From Aquicoccus sp. G2-2 (GTDB lineage: Bacteria; Pseudomonadota; Alphaproteobacteria; Rhodobacterales; Rhodobacteraceae): a stretch of 64,000 bases of DNA. The DNA lies in assembly GCF_034555965.1 (NCBI RefSeq), contig NZ_JAYDCK010000003.1:310001-374000 (forward strand), written 5' to 3'. Each line of letters opens with the position of its first letter. Within the stretch, counting starts at the first letter, position 1. Shown here one piece after another: positions 18,415 through 28,282 of this stretch. The notes below the pieces were generated by a model. That model saw nothing but the letters and a program-made list of their open reading frames with translations. It did not search any database and was not told the DNA's origin. The translations under genes and the position numbers were made by a program.

Positions 18415-19956
18415 TTAGCCCCGGCGCATGGAGGCACGGAATTCGCGGAGCGCGAAGGCACCGAGGAGTTGGCCGATGAGGGCATAGCTCAACATGCCCG
18501 CTCCGACCAGAATAAGCAGCGCGAGATAGCGCCAGCCGGGCGCGGTGATCAGCGGGCCGAGCAGCAGGTTGACGCCCCAGAGCACCGCGCCCATCGCCAT
18601 GGCGGCCACGATGATGCGCCAGATGCGGCGACGGAAGCGCGCGTCGAAGCGTGCGACATCGCCCATCGGCCGCGCCCCGCGCGCCAGCAGCCAGACCATC
18701 GCCCAGCCAGCTGCCGTGGTGGCAAGTGCCGGTGCGGTCCAGCCAAGCCAGGGGTGCAGCCCGATCGCCACGGCGGCGTTGATCAGCATCGCCCAGAGCG
18801 CGAAGTGAAACGGCGAGCGGGTGTCTTCGCGGGCGAAATAGAGCGGCTGAAGCACTTTTTGCAGCACGAATGCGGGCAGGCCCAATGCATAGATCGCGGT
18901 GGCCAGCGCGATGGCGGCGGTGTCGTCGGGGGTAAGTTCGCCGCGCTCGAACAGGACGGAGACAAGCGGCAGGGGAATGACCAGCAACGCCACCGCCGAA
19001 GGGATGGTGAGCGCCAACGATATTTCCCCGGCACGAGAAAATGCGTTGCGCGCGCCCGCATCGTCATCGTCGCGCAGGCGGCGGGAGAGATCGGGCAGCA
19101 AAACGATGCCCACCGCGATGCCAACCACACCGAGCGGCAATTGATAGAGCCGGTCGGCGGCAAAGAGCCAGCTAGCGGCTTTTTCGGTGTAGGAGGCGAC
19201 CTGTTGACCGACCAGCAGGTTGATTTGCATCACGCCAGAGGAAAGCGCAGCGGGCAGGGCCACCACGACGAGGTGCTTCATTGCCGGGCTCCAGCGCGGG
19301 CGGCCGGGGCGAATGCGGATACCGGCGCGATGGGCAGCAAACCAGACCAGCGCAAGCTGCGCCACCCCGGCCACCGGCACGGCCCAGATCAGCCAGCGCA
19401 CCACTTCGCCGCCCATCGCGGCGCCGGTGACCATGGCGAGTACCACGAAGATATTGAGCAGCACTGGCGCGGCTGCGGCAACGGCGAACCGGCCTGTGGC
19501 GTTGAGCACGCCGGAAAACAGCGCCCCGAGCGACATGAAGAGGATGTAGGGGAAAACGATGTGGCCGAAGCTGACGGTGAGATCGAAGCGTTGATCCTCG
19601 GCAAAGCCCGACGCGGTCGCCCAGACGAAGGCCGGCATGAAGATCATGCCGATGGCGGTGAGCGTGAGCACCGCGAAGGCCAGCCCGTTGAACGCCTCTT
19701 GGGCAAAGCCCTGCGCATCCTCGCCCGCCTCGAAGCGTTTGGAGAATTGCGGCACGAAGGCCGCGTTGAACGCACCCTCGGCAAAGAACCGGCGGAACAT
19801 GTTGGGCAGGCGGAAAGCGGCAACGAAAGCGTCCATCTGTGGGCCGGGGCCGATATAGGCCAAAATCATCGCTTCGCGCACAAAGCCGAGCACGCGGGAG
19901 GCGAGGGTCCAGAAGCCGACAGTGAGAAAGCCGGAGAAGAGGCGGATGGGGTTCAT
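18415..19956 (-). CDS. murJ: Lipid II flippase MurJ
   Basis: MurJ moves lipid II across the cytoplasmic membrane for peptidoglycan synthesis. The 513-residue product has about 14 membrane helices and the typical start (SGFLTVGFWTLASRVLGFVREAMILAYIGPGPQMDAFVAAFRLPN) with the conserved Arg and Asp of helices 1 and 2. FAEGAFNAAFVPQF and LLVGQQVASYTEKAASWLFAADRLYQLPLGVVGIAVG, both family hallmarks, are present. In many alphaproteobacteria murJ follows glnD, and here only the RcnB-like gene separates them. Confidence 0.95.
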   Translation of the reverse strand: MNPIRLFSGFLTVGFWTLASRVLGFVREAMILAYIGPGPQMDAFVAAFRLPNMFRRFFAEGAFNAAFVPQFSKRFEAGEDAQGFAQEAFNGLAFAVLTLTAIGMIFMPAFVWATASGFAEDQRFDLTVSFGHIVFPYILFMSLGALFSGVLNATGRFAVAAAAPVLLNIFVVLAMVTGAAMGGEVVRWLIWAVPVAGVAQLALVWFAAHRAGIRIRPGRPRWSPAMKHLVVVALPAALSSGVMQINLLVGQQVASYTEKAASWLFAADRLYQLPLGVVGIAVGIVLLPDLSRRLRDDDDAGARNAFSRAGEISLALTIPSAVALLVIPLPLVSVLFERGELTPDDTAAIALATAIYALGLPAFVLQKVLQPLYFAREDTRSPFHFALWAMLINAAVAIGLHPWLGWTAPALATTAAGWAMVWLLARGARPMGDVARFDARFRRRIWRIIVAAMAMGAVLWGVNLLLGPLITAPGWRYLALLILVGAGMLSYALIGQLLGAFALREFRASMRRG

Positions 19957-20043
19957 GACTGCTCGGCCGTTGTTTGCGTCCTTTTAAGCATGTCGAGGCA
20001 CAAGAGGAAACAAAACTTGGGCGTGATGGGGGTTGGGGGCGTT

Positions 20044-20090
20044 CCCCGAGCGCCAGCGCCGGATTGGGGCCGGCCCTGTTGCGCTCGGGG
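20044..20090. repeat. Nested inverted repeat upstream of murJ
   Basis: CCCCGAGCGC (20044-20053) is the exact complement of GCGCTCGGGG (20081-20090), and inside it GCCGG (20058-20062) pairs with CCGGC (20070-20074). The element lies in the 300-base gap between murJ and the RcnB-like gene (19957-20256), which otherwise shows no gene. It may be the terminator of the upstream unit. Confidence 0.45.
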
Positions 20091-20256
20091 CGCAATGTGC
20101 GCAAGCGAATGACGCGTCTGACTGCCATTCTTGGCAGATGGATTGAGGCGGTCGCGTCGATTTCAATGCGATCAGCCGTTCACAGTGGCGCTATTGAGGG
20201 GCGGTGGTGCGAGACAAGCTGCCCTTCGCCGCATAGCCATATACTCCGTGCTCTTC

Positions 20257-20580
20257 TCAGTTAATCAAAGCTTTAACCAAGAGTGTCGCAGCCACTGCCA
20301 AGTAAATACTGTCTCCATTTGCGACGTAAACTTCGTTGCGACCGGGGCGCGGAAGGCCGCGTGCGCGCCAATTATTAACAACGACCACATCCCGCTTTTG
20401 GAAACGGTGGCCAATTGCATGCCGATGGCGCTGCTTTTTCACCACTTTCACTTTCGAATCGTGACCACGGGCACCGTGCTTTATAACGACCCTGTCCGCC
20501 ATGACCGTCATCGGCACAACAGCCACCGCTGCGGTAGCCAAGACAAAAATAGTTGCGCTTCGTTTTATCAGATTTTGCAT
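20257..20580 (-). CDS. Small secreted RcnB-like protein
   Basis: The 107-residue product has a signal peptide (KRSATIFVLATAAVAVVPMTVMA, cleavage after AMA-like VMA), a very basic Lys/His/Arg-rich middle, and a C-terminal segment ending GLPRPGRNEVYVANGDSIYLAVAATLLVKALI. That ending, with a Pro-Gly turn, a GD-hydrophobic stretch and a short membrane-like tail, is the layout of RcnB-family periplasmic proteins. RcnB itself modulates nickel/cobalt efflux, but no such pump is encoded nearby. The ATG at 20580 has GAGGATGG upstream. Function is otherwise unknown. Confidence 0.6.
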   Translation of the reverse strand: MQNLIKRSATIFVLATAAVAVVPMTVMADRVVIKHGARGHDSKVKVVKKQRHRHAIGHRFQKRDVVVVNNWRARGLPRPGRNEVYVANGDSIYLAVAATLLVKALIN

Positions 20581-20753
20581 TGGGTCCATCCTCATTATCA
20601 ACGTCTCATTCAACGTTGGTTCGACAGACTTCCGTCGTTTAAACTTTGAAGTTGTTTACGATCAGTCAAACGCGGCCCGGAATCGTCATGCTGGATGGCC
20701 TGCAAAAGCACGCCTTGGACCCCCGCGCAGACCTTGGCATCACTCGGCGCGCC

Positions 20754-23564
20754 TTAGCCTCCGGCGCGTTTGACGCCTTGGGCGATGGCCTCGCGCAGTT
20801 TGCGTTCAAGTGCTTTTTGTTTGCTGGCCGCGTGAAATTTCAGGCCAAACATGTCTTTCACATAAAAGCTGTCGACCACCTGTTCGCCGAATGTGGCGAT
20901 CACTGCGGAGGCGATATAGACGTTCATGTTGGCAAGGGTGCGGGTCAGGTCGAAAAGCAGGCCGGGGCGGTCGCGGGTGTCGACCTCGACAATGGTGTAA
21001 ATCTCGGACCCTTCATTGTCGAAGGTGATCGAGGTTGGCACCTTGAAGGCGCGTTCGCGTTTCTTGAGCTTGTCGCGGTCGGCAATGGCCTCGCGCGCGA
21101 TGACTTCGCCGCTCAGGGTCTTGTGGATCATCGCTTCCAGCCGCTTTAGCTTGTGGGCGGCATAAGGGTGGCCTTGCGCATCCTGCACCCAGAAGGCGGC
21201 GGTGGCAAAGCCGTCTTTCGAGGTAAATGTGCGCGCATCGACGATATTGGCCCCGACCAACGCGAGCGCGCCGCACATTCGTGAGAAGATACCGGGATGA
21301 TCGGCCATTGCGAAACAGGCGCGGGTGGCGTCGCGGTCCTCATCAGGGTGCAGGTCGATGCGGACCTCATCGGTGTCGATCCCTCTGAGCAGCTGGGCGA
21401 AGACGACATGCGCGGTGACGTGCAACCCTTGCCAGTACGGGTCATAATGGCGCGCGGTTTCGCGCTTGAGGTCGGCCGCGCTCCAATCGGGCAGGGCGGC
21501 GCGCAGGTTCTTCTTGGCCTCGGTGCCGCGCACTCCGCGCGAGAGGGCTTCCATGCCTTCCTCAAGCGCGACGCGGGTTTGCCGATAGAGCGCGCGCAAA
21601 AGCACCGCTTTCCAGTTGTTCCATGTATTCGGGCCAACGCCGCGAATGTCGCAGGTGGTCAGCAGCAATAGCAGGTCGAGCCGTTTGACCGAGCCGACGG
21701 CCTTGGCGAAATCGCGCACGGTGCGCGGGTCGGCAATGTCGCGCTTTTGCGCCATGTCCGACATCAAAAGGTGATAGCGCACCAGCCATTCCACGGTGTC
21801 GCACTCGGCTTTGGAAAGGCCCAACCGGCGGGTCACACTGCGCGAGATTTGCGCGCCCAGCACCGAATGGTCGCGGTCGCGGCCCTTGCCGATATCGTGG
21901 CACAGCATGGCCACCATCAGCACCCGGCGGTTGAAGCCGACGCGCATGATTTCCGAGGAAACCGGCAGTTCTTCTTCAAGCTCGCCCTGTTCGATGCGGT
22001 TGAAATTGGCGATTACCTGAATGGTATGCTCATCGACGGTATAGGCGTGATACATGTTGAATTGCATCATCGCCACGACCGGGGCAAATTCGGGGATGAA
22101 GGCGGCAAGCACGTCCAACTCGTTCATCCGGCGCAGGGCGCGTTCGGGATTGCCGTGCTTCAGCAGCAGATCAAGGAAGATGCGGTTGGCTTCGCGGTTG
22201 GCGCGCATTTTGTCGTCGATCTTGTCGAGATTGGCGACGACAAGGCGCATCGCGTTGGGATGGATCAGCATCCCGGTGCGCAGACCTTCCTCGAACAAAC
22301 GCAGGATATTAAGCGGGTCGGAGAGAAATTTCTTGTCGCTGACCAAAGCCAGACGGCCATGCACGACCTTGTAGTTTTCTTTTAGTTTGCGGCGGCGGTT
22401 GAAGATGCGCTCCAAAAGCGGCTCACTCTTCACATGCGAGGCCTCAAGGAAGGTGAGGAAGATTCGCGTGAGATCGCCGACACGGGTGGCGGAGCGGAAA
22501 TAATCCTGCATGAAATGCTCGACCGCGCGGCGCCCGCCTTTGTCGCTGTAGCCCATGCGCTCGGCCACGGCGACCTGCATGTCGAAGGTAAGCTGTTCGT
22601 TTGGGCGGCCCGAGACGAGATGCAAATGGCAGCGCACCGCCCAAAGGAAGTTTTCGGCGTCGCGGAAGTTTTCGATTTCTTCAGGGCGGAAGACCTTGAG
22701 TTTCACCAATGCGGTGACGGTTTCGACGCCGTGAACATATTTGGCAATCCAGAACATTGATTGCAGATCGCGCAGGCCTCCCTTGCCTTCTTTCACATTG
22801 GGTTCAACCACGTAGCGTTCGCCATATTTGAGATGGCGCGCATCGCGTTCCGCGAGTTTGGCTTCGGTGAACTCTCGCCCGGTGCCCTTGAACAGAGTCT
22901 TGCGCAAGGATTTGTGCAGGGTTCGCGCCAGTGCGGCATCGCCGATGATGAAACGGTGTTCAAGCAGAGCAGTGCGGATGGTGAAATCGTCCCGCCCGAG
23001 GTCAAGGCACTCTTGCACCGTGCGTGAGGCATGGCCGACCTTCAACCGCAGGTCCCACAGCACATAGAGCACGGTTTCGATTACGTTCTCGGCCCAAGGG
23101 GTAATTTTGCCGGGCGTGAGGAACAGCAGATCCACATCTGAGCCCGGCGCCATTTCGCCACGGCCATAGCCACCCACCGCGACCAGTGAAAGGGCTGTGT
23201 CGGGCTGCTGTCCCGGTTCGGGATGCAGGTGGGTGCAGGCCATGTGATAGCAGCAGGTGATCAGGCAATCGGTGAGCCAGCTATAAGCGCGGATGGTGCG
23301 CCGCGCGTTGAACGGTTCTGCGGCGAACGCCTCGAAGATGCGCTCCATGCCCTGCGTGCGGGCGGCCGAGAGGATCATCACCACTTCCTTGCGCAGGATG
23401 GTGGGATCGTGGACGGTTTCGCAGACGGTCCGCAGCGCAAGGCATATTTCCTGACGGTCGAAAATCTCATCAGCGGGACGAATCAGATCGTCCCGCGCCG
23501 CCGGAAGGCCGGGAAAGATACCAAGGTAGTCGGTTTCAAGCGGGGCCGGATCAGTACCCGGCAC
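20754..23564 (-). CDS. glnD: PII uridylyltransferase / uridylyl-removing enzyme
   Basis: GlnD senses glutamine and adds or removes UMP on PII proteins, the top of the nitrogen-control cascade. Domains in order are a nucleotidyltransferase with GGYGRGEMAPGSDVDLLFL, an HD hydrolase with the HDIGKGRDRDHS motif in the middle, and two C-terminal ACT domains (AMADHPGIFSRMCGALALVGANIVDAR and VDTRDRPGLLFDLTRTLANMNVYIASA). The start is uncertain. A GTG at 23564 overlaps the end of the lipoprotein gene by 14 bases and gives 936 residues. An ATG at 23681 would overlap it by 131 bases, which is unlikely. No clear ribosome site supports either. Confidence 0.93.
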   Translation of the reverse strand: MPGTDPAPLETDYLGIFPGLPAARDDLIRPADEIFDRQEICLALRTVCETVHDPTILRKEVVMILSAARTQGMERIFEAFAAEPFNARRTIRAYSWLTDCLITCCYHMACTHLHPEPGQQPDTALSLVAVGGYGRGEMAPGSDVDLLFLTPGKITPWAENVIETVLYVLWDLRLKVGHASRTVQECLDLGRDDFTIRTALLEHRFIIGDAALARTLHKSLRKTLFKGTGREFTEAKLAERDARHLKYGERYVVEPNVKEGKGGLRDLQSMFWIAKYVHGVETVTALVKLKVFRPEEIENFRDAENFLWAVRCHLHLVSGRPNEQLTFDMQVAVAERMGYSDKGGRRAVEHFMQDYFRSATRVGDLTRIFLTFLEASHVKSEPLLERIFNRRRKLKENYKVVHGRLALVSDKKFLSDPLNILRLFEEGLRTGMLIHPNAMRLVVANLDKIDDKMRANREANRIFLDLLLKHGNPERALRRMNELDVLAAFIPEFAPVVAMMQFNMYHAYTVDEHTIQVIANFNRIEQGELEEELPVSSEIMRVGFNRRVLMVAMLCHDIGKGRDRDHSVLGAQISRSVTRRLGLSKAECDTVEWLVRYHLLMSDMAQKRDIADPRTVRDFAKAVGSVKRLDLLLLLTTCDIRGVGPNTWNNWKAVLLRALYRQTRVALEEGMEALSRGVRGTEAKKNLRAALPDWSAADLKRETARHYDPYWQGLHVTAHVVFAQLLRGIDTDEVRIDLHPDEDRDATRACFAMADHPGIFSRMCGALALVGANIVDARTFTSKDGFATAAFWVQDAQGHPYAAHKLKRLEAMIHKTLSGEVIAREAIADRDKLKKRERAFKVPTSITFDNEGSEIYTIVEVDTRDRPGLLFDLTRTLANMNVYIASAVIATFGEQVVDSFYVKDMFGLKFHAASKQKALERKLREAIAQGVKRAGG

Positions 23565-24744
23565 CGCCGAACGAGCGTGGGGCTGGGTCAATGACAACCA
23601 CTTTCTTGTCGCGTATCTGAGCAACGGCGAGGCCGCGCTGATTGGTGCCGTTGGGAAGCAGGCGGAAGATGCCGGAAGCACCCTGAAAGCCCGCGCCTTG
23701 GGTGAGGGCGGCTCCTGTAAGGGCGTTGGACTTGCCGGATTTCACCAGCGCGCCGATAGCCGCGATCCCGTCATAGGCCAGTGCGGCAATCGGGTGCGGA
23801 GCTTCGCCATAAGCGGCGCTGTAATGAGCGGCGAAAGCCTGCGCTTTGCCGGGGTCGGGCATCGCGAACCAACCGCCCTGCACGCCGGGAAGGGCAAGCG
23901 TCTGAGCCGGGATATCCCAGCGCGAGAGGCCGATAAACTGCGTCGTTGCGGGGCTGAGTCCGGCTTCGGGAAGCATCTGGGCAAAGAGCGGCAAGGCACC
24001 CGCGGTGTTGGCGGTCAGGAAGATGGCATTGGCCTGATTGGAAGTGGCCGCCTGTTTGACGCGCGAAACCGCGTCAATCACGCCCGGCTGGGAAAATTCG
24101 TAGTCCACGGTGCCTGCCAAAGTTGCACCATTTGCGGAGACGGCGCTTTCGATTGCATTGCGGCCGGCTTGGCCGGATACGTTGTTGGAATAGACCACCA
24201 GTATGCGATTTTTGCCCTGACGGTTGGCAAAGCCGACCAGCCGGTTGGCGCTGTTGCTGAAAGTCGGCCCGAGCACAAAGACATTGCCGCCAGCGATCGA
24301 GGTGTTGTTGGAAAACGCCAGCACGTTGACCCCTTTGCGTGCAACGGCGACGCCTACGGCGTTGGCGGATTCGGCGAAGACCGGACCGAGAATAATCTTG
24401 GCGCCTTCGTTGACCGCTTGCAGGGCGGCACTCTGTGCCTGTGCCGCGTTGCCCGCAGTGGGATAGACCCTGAGGTCTATCTGGACCCCGTCGAGATCGG
24501 AGACCGCCAACCGGGCGGCATTTTCCAGCGCGCCGGCAAGATGATCATCACTGGCACTTGCCGAGCCGCGCGGCACCAGAAGCGCCACCGGCACCGGGGC
24601 GGATGGATTGATGCTCGGCCCGCCGTTGGTGGCACCGCCCCCACCGATGGCAATCGGCTGGCAGGCCGCAAGCCAGAGGATCGAGGCAAACGCCAGCAAA
24701 CGCGCGGCGCTCTTGCGGATCTGGGTCAAAACGGCAAACATCAT
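23551..24744 (-). CDS. LppC/LpoA-like lipoprotein, penicillin-binding protein activator
   Basis: A 397-residue lipoprotein with a lipobox (LWLAACQP) ending the signal peptide, followed by a Gly/Asn/Pro linker and a periplasmic-binding type I domain (VALLVPRGSAS, then ILGPVFAESANAVG and FIGLSRWD). In enterobacteria the related LpoA anchors in the outer membrane and activates PBP1A, although this protein lacks the large TPR domain of LpoA. It is divergent from rsmI, the order seen across Proteobacteria. Its coding end overlaps glnD, suggesting co-transcription. Confidence 0.85.
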   Translation of the reverse strand: MMFAVLTQIRKSAARLLAFASILWLAACQPIAIGGGGATNGGPSINPSAPVPVALLVPRGSASASDDHLAGALENAARLAVSDLDGVQIDLRVYPTAGNAAQAQSAALQAVNEGAKIILGPVFAESANAVGVAVARKGVNVLAFSNNTSIAGGNVFVLGPTFSNSANRLVGFANRQGKNRILVVYSNNVSGQAGRNAIESAVSANGATLAGTVDYEFSQPGVIDAVSRVKQAATSNQANAIFLTANTAGALPLFAQMLPEAGLSPATTQFIGLSRWDIPAQTLALPGVQGGWFAMPDPGKAQAFAAHYSAAYGEAPHPIAALAYDGIAAIGALVKSGKSNALTGAALTQGAGFQGASGIFRLLPNGTNQRGLAVAQIRDKKVVVIDPAPRSFGGAGY

Positions 24745-24828
24745 ATAACTCCTGACTCTCGGTCGTGGCCTGCTGGTGCGGGCGGAACGGGTGTGCAGGA
24801 ATAATAGACGTCCAAGTTGCGGGGTCCA

Positions 24829-25701
24829 GTGGTGAATCCAAATGACAACCGCCCCGCGCTTACGCCGGGGCTTTACCTGATCGCCACACCGATCGGGACA
24901 GCGCGCGATATTACCTTGCGGGCACTAGATATTCTTGGCGCAGCCGATGTGATAGCGGCGGAAGACACCCGCTCGATGCGGCGGCTGATGGATATTCACG
25001 GGATTGCTCGTGCCGGACGCCCGCTTGTGGCTTATCACGAGCATAGCAGCGAGATGGTGCGTCAAAAGTTGATCGCCGCGCTGAACGAGGGCAAATCGGT
25101 GGTCTATGGCGCTGAAGCGGGCACGCCGATGGTCTCTGACCCGGGGTTTGAGCTGGCCCGCGCGGTACGGGGTGCGGATTTGCCGGTGATTGTGGCGCCG
25201 GGCGCCTCTGCGGCGCTGACCGCACTGCTGGCGTCTGGATTGCCGACGGACCGGTTCTTTTTCGCGGGGTTTTTGCCGTCATCCGGCGGTAAGCGTAAAA
25301 CCGCGTTAGGCGAGCTTTCCGAGGTGCCGGGCACGCTGGTGTTTTACGAATCACCCCACCGCATCGCGGCGACTCTGGCGGATGCGGCGGAGAGTCTTGG
25401 AGGGGACAGAGAGGCGGCAGTTTGCCGGGAGTTGACCAAGAAATTCGAAGAGATTCTGCGTGGATCACTCTCTGAGTTGGCGGCGAAAACCCGTGATGTA
25501 TCGCTCAAAGGGGAGATTGTGTTGGTTATTTCTCGGGGAAATTTACCAATAATTAGTGAAATTGATGTGGACTCAGCATTGATTGATATACTTGAACATG
25601 GGTCTGTCAGGGACGCCGCCGATCAGGTGGCAGCCGCGACGGGGCTGAAACGGCGCGATCTCTATCAGCGGGCTCTGGCGCTTTCGCGTGGTGACGGTTG
25701 A
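24829..25701 (+). CDS. rsmI: 16S rRNA (cytidine-1402-2'-O)-methyltransferase
   Basis: RsmI methylates the ribose of C1402 in the decoding centre of 16S rRNA. The SAM-binding tetrapyrrole-methylase fold is clear: GLYLIATPIGTARDITLRALDIL near residue 15, AAEDTRSMRRLM, and VIVAPGASAALTALLASGL near 125. Length is about 290 residues, usual. The start is a GTG, either at 24829 or 24832; a TTG at 24817 is also in frame. It heads the run rsmI-yraN-gshB. Confidence 0.93.
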   Translation: MVNPNDNRPALTPGLYLIATPIGTARDITLRALDILGAADVIAAEDTRSMRRLMDIHGIARAGRPLVAYHEHSSEMVRQKLIAALNEGKSVVYGAEAGTPMVSDPGFELARAVRGADLPVIVAPGASAALTALLASGLPTDRFFFAGFLPSSGGKRKTALGELSEVPGTLVFYESPHRIAATLADAAESLGGDREAAVCRELTKKFEEILRGSLSELAAKTRDVSLKGEIVLVISRGNLPIISEIDVDSALIDILEHGSVRDAADQVAAATGLKRRDLYQRALALSRGDG

Positions 25702-25839
25702 GCGCGGTATGGCGATTGGCTGGGCGTGTAACGCCTCTGAATACGAGCATGATGCTTGGCTGTTGCTGGCTTCGAGGATTCGCCTAAAGCTGATAAAGGC
25801 GTGATGCAGGAGACCGTGGTTGGGGAAAGTAGGTAAGCG

Positions 25840-26259
25840 ATGACAAAAATTTACAAGGAAAGTGCATTTACCGGGGCGCAGCCGGTGAGCCCGAGGCGAC
25901 GGCGGCGCGGTAAGAAAGCGTATCACTCTGGTCTGGCGGCAGAAGAACAAATTGCGCGCGACTATGAACGGCGTGGTTTTACGGTTGAGCGGCGACGCTG
26001 GCGTGGGCAGCGGGGCGAGATTGATCTGGTGATCCGCGATGGCGCTGCGCTGGTGTTCGTGGAAGTGAAAGCGAGTTCGGATTTCGCGCGTGCCGCTGAA
26101 AGTCTGGGGGCGGCGCAGATGCAGCGCATTTGCGGTGCCGCAGAGGAATATCTGGCTGGCGAACCTCAAGAGCTTCTGACCGAAACCCGGTTCGATGTGG
26201 CATTGGTGAATGGCGTTGGCGCTGTGGCAATTCTTGAGAATGCGTTCGGTCAAGTCTGA
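25840..26259 (+). CDS. yraN: YraN family endonuclease-like protein (UPF0102)
   Basis: A small protein (139 residues) with the restriction-endonuclease-like fold of UPF0102. The core GLAAEEQIARDYERRGF, WRGQRGEIDLVIRDG and VFVEVKAS gives the E-x-n-D-x-n-E-x-K nuclease arrangement (Glu and Asp of GEID, Glu and Lys of EVK). The N-terminal 25 residues are basic and specific to this protein. It follows rsmI by 138 bases, the usual neighbour. Activity on DNA is presumed, not shown for most members. Confidence 0.9.
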   Translation: MTKIYKESAFTGAQPVSPRRRRRGKKAYHSGLAAEEQIARDYERRGFTVERRRWRGQRGEIDLVIRDGAALVFVEVKASSDFARAAESLGAAQMQRICGAAEEYLAGEPQELLTETRFDVALVNGVGAVAILENAFGQV

Positions 26260-26368
26260 AGCCGTGGGAAAAATCGCGCAGAGGTTAATTGCGCATTCTT
26301 CGGTGTTGGGCCATGAAGAGAAAGCCCAGATAAAGCGGTTCGACGTATTGCCCGATAACGACAACATG

Positions 26369-26443
26369 TCGAAACGCTCACGACGATTGAATGTTGCGCG
26401 TGTTTCGAATTCAAGCTGTGTCTCAACTTGAACTCGAAACGCT
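26369..26443 (+). promoter_or_regulatory. Three mutually pairing elements in the gshB leader
   Basis: The decamer TCGAAACGCT occurs at 26369-26378 and again at 26434-26443. Between them GTTTCGA (26402-26408) is complementary to the TCGAAAC part of both. The downstream pairing extends to GTTTCGAATTCAAG (26402-26415) with CTTGAACTCGAAAC (26427-26440), one mismatch, ending 19 bases before the gshB ATG. Two alternative hairpins are thus possible in one leader. No regulatory ligand is known to me for this arrangement. Confidence 0.35.
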
Positions 26444-26459
26444 TTAGCCCGGAGGCCCC

Positions 26460-27395
26460 ATGAAGATTGCCTTTCAGATGGACCCGATCGGTCCGATCAA
26501 TATCGACGCCGACAGCACGTTCCGCCTTGCCGAGGAGGCACAGGCGCGTGGGCATGAATTGTTTTATTATTTGCCCGAACATCTGGCCTTTCAGGAAGGG
26601 CGCGTGACGGCGCGCGGCTGGCCTTTGCAGGTGCAACGGGTCGAGGGCGATCATTATCGGCTGGGCGCGTTGCAGGAGGTGGATTTGCAGGCGTTCGATG
26701 TGGTCTGGCTGCGCCAGGACCCGCCATTCGACATGTTCTATATCACCACTACGCATATCTTGGACCGGATCCATCCCGAAACGCTGGTGGTGAACGACCC
26801 GTTCTGGGTGCGCAATTACCCCGAGAAACTGCTGGTGCTCGACTTTCCCGACCTGACACCGCCGACCACGATTGCCCGTGATCTTGAGACGATCCGCGCG
26901 TTCAAGGCAAAGCATGGCGACATCATCCTGAAGCCGCTTTATGGCAATGGCGGTGCGGGCGTTTTCCGGCTGACCGAGAGCGACCGCAACCTGACTTCGC
27001 TGCACGAACTGTTCGCCTCGTTTTCGCGTGAGCCGTTGATTGTGCAGAAATTTCTGCCCGATGTTTCAAATGGCGACAAGCGGGTTATCCTTGTTAATGG
27101 CGCGCCGGTCGGGGCGATAAACCGGGTGCCGGCAAAAGGCGAGACGCGCTCGAATATGCATGTGGGCGGACGGCCCGAAAAAATCGGGCTGACTGAGCGT
27201 GATCGGGAAATTTGCGCGCGCATTGGCCCGCTTTTGCGCGAAAAAGGGCAGATCTTCGTGGGTATTGACGTGATCGGCGACTATTTGACCGAGATCAACG
27301 TGACATCGCCCACGGGCATTCAGGAACTGGAACGGTTCGACGGTGTGAACGTGGCGGCGCAGATTTGGGATGCAATCGAGGCGAAGCGGGCATGA
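26460..27395 (+). CDS. gshB: Glutathione synthase
   Basis: GshB joins gamma-glutamylcysteine and glycine with ATP in the second step of glutathione synthesis. The 311-residue product shows [34 protein letters not shown] at the N-terminus, the family's usual start, and the ATP-grasp loop [16 protein letters not shown] near residue 160 with the closing [17 protein letters not shown]. All are typical. An unusual leader with alternative hairpins precedes it, and a hydrolase gene overlaps its stop. Confidence 0.96.
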   Translation: MKIAFQMDPIGPINIDADSTFRLAEEAQARGHELFYYLPEHLAFQEGRVTARGWPLQVQRVEGDHYRLGALQEVDLQAFDVVWLRQDPPFDMFYITTTHILDRIHPETLVVNDPFWVRNYPEKLLVLDFPDLTPPTTIARDLETIRAFKAKHGDIILKPLYGNGGAGVFRLTESDRNLTSLHELFASFSREPLIVQKFLPDVSNGDKRVILVNGAPVGAINRVPAKGETRSNMHVGGRPEKIGLTERDREICARIGPLLREKGQIFVGIDVIGDYLTEINVTSPTGIQELERFDGVNVAAQIWDAIEAKRA

Positions 27396-28282
27396 GCTTG
27401 CGGGCGCGATTGATCAACCGCGCCTTGCGGTTGATCGAGAAGCCCCGTTTGACGCGCTGCCAAGAACCCGAATCGTTGCGGCGTGGGTTTGAGCGCAATG
27501 CGTGGCTCTGGTTCCACGGGCCACGGGGCAGCCGTTATGAGGCGGCCGCACTGGGCGGCGTGCCGGGGCTGCGGGTAAGCGGGCCGGGCGCGGGCGGCGA
27601 GCGGATTTTGCTTTATTTTCATGGTGGTGGCTATGTCATGGGGGCGCCCCGGACACATCGGGCAATGCTGGCGCGACTGTCGCAATTGACCACCAGGGTG
27701 GCCTATCTTCCTGACTATCGCAAGGCGCCGGAACACCCGTTTCCAGCGGCGGTGGAGGATGCGCTGGCCGCTTACCGGGCGCTAATCGAGCAAACCCCGG
27801 CAGACCGCGTTGTCATGGGCGGCGACAGCGCCGGTGGTGGGCTGGTGTTGGCGCTATTGAGTGAGATTTGCCGTATCGGCCTGCCGCAGCCGGGGGCAAC
27901 ATTTGTATTTTCGCCGCTCACCGACATGACTTTTTCCGGAGCATCGTTTCAGCAAAATGCGCAGGCCGATGTGATGCTGCCGACGGTGCGGGCAAAGGAT
28001 ATGCAGCAGATGTATCTTGCGGGGCATGATCCGCGTGATCCACGCGCGTCACCGCTTTTCGCGAATTTTAAAGGCGCGGGGCCGGTTTGGCTGTCGGTTG
28101 GGGACACGGAAATACTGCTTGATGACACGCGGCGGATGGCGGGGCATCTGACGCAGGAGGGTGTCAGCGTGAAAATGACGGTTGAGCACGATTTGCCGCA
28201 TGTCTGGCCGATCTTTCAGCGCCTGATGCCGGAAGCAGATGCTACATTGCGCGCACTGGCCGACTGGCTCAACTCTCGCTGA
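27392..28282 (+). CDS. Alpha/beta hydrolase, hormone-sensitive lipase family
   Basis: An esterase-type alpha/beta hydrolase of 296 residues. The oxyanion motif HGGGYVMG lies near residue 77, the nucleophile elbow is GDSAGGG near 150, and the acid and base of the triad are probably Asp in ILLDDT near 245 and His in DLPHVW near 271. These place it in family IV (HSL-like) of bacterial lipases. The ATG overlaps the gshB stop as ATGA, so the two are translationally coupled. The natural substrate is unknown. Confidence 0.88.
   Translation: MSLRARLINRALRLIEKPRLTRCQEPESLRRGFERNAWLWFHGPRGSRYEAAALGGVPGLRVSGPGAGGERILLYFHGGGYVMGAPRTHRAMLARLSQLTTRVAYLPDYRKAPEHPFPAAVEDALAAYRALIEQTPADRVVMGGDSAGGGLVLALLSEICRIGLPQPGATFVFSPLTDMTFSGASFQQNAQADVMLPTVRAKDMQQMYLAGHDPRDPRASPLFANFKGAGPVWLSVGDTEILLDDTRRMAGHLTQEGVSVKMTVEHDLPHVWPIFQRLMPEADATLRALADWLNSR

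Noticed and set aside
18469-20112. A 547-codon open frame on the plus strand opposite murJ
   Set aside because: Composition is Gly/Ala/Asp/His/Arg-rich with no fold or motif. It is a high-GC antisense shadow of murJ.
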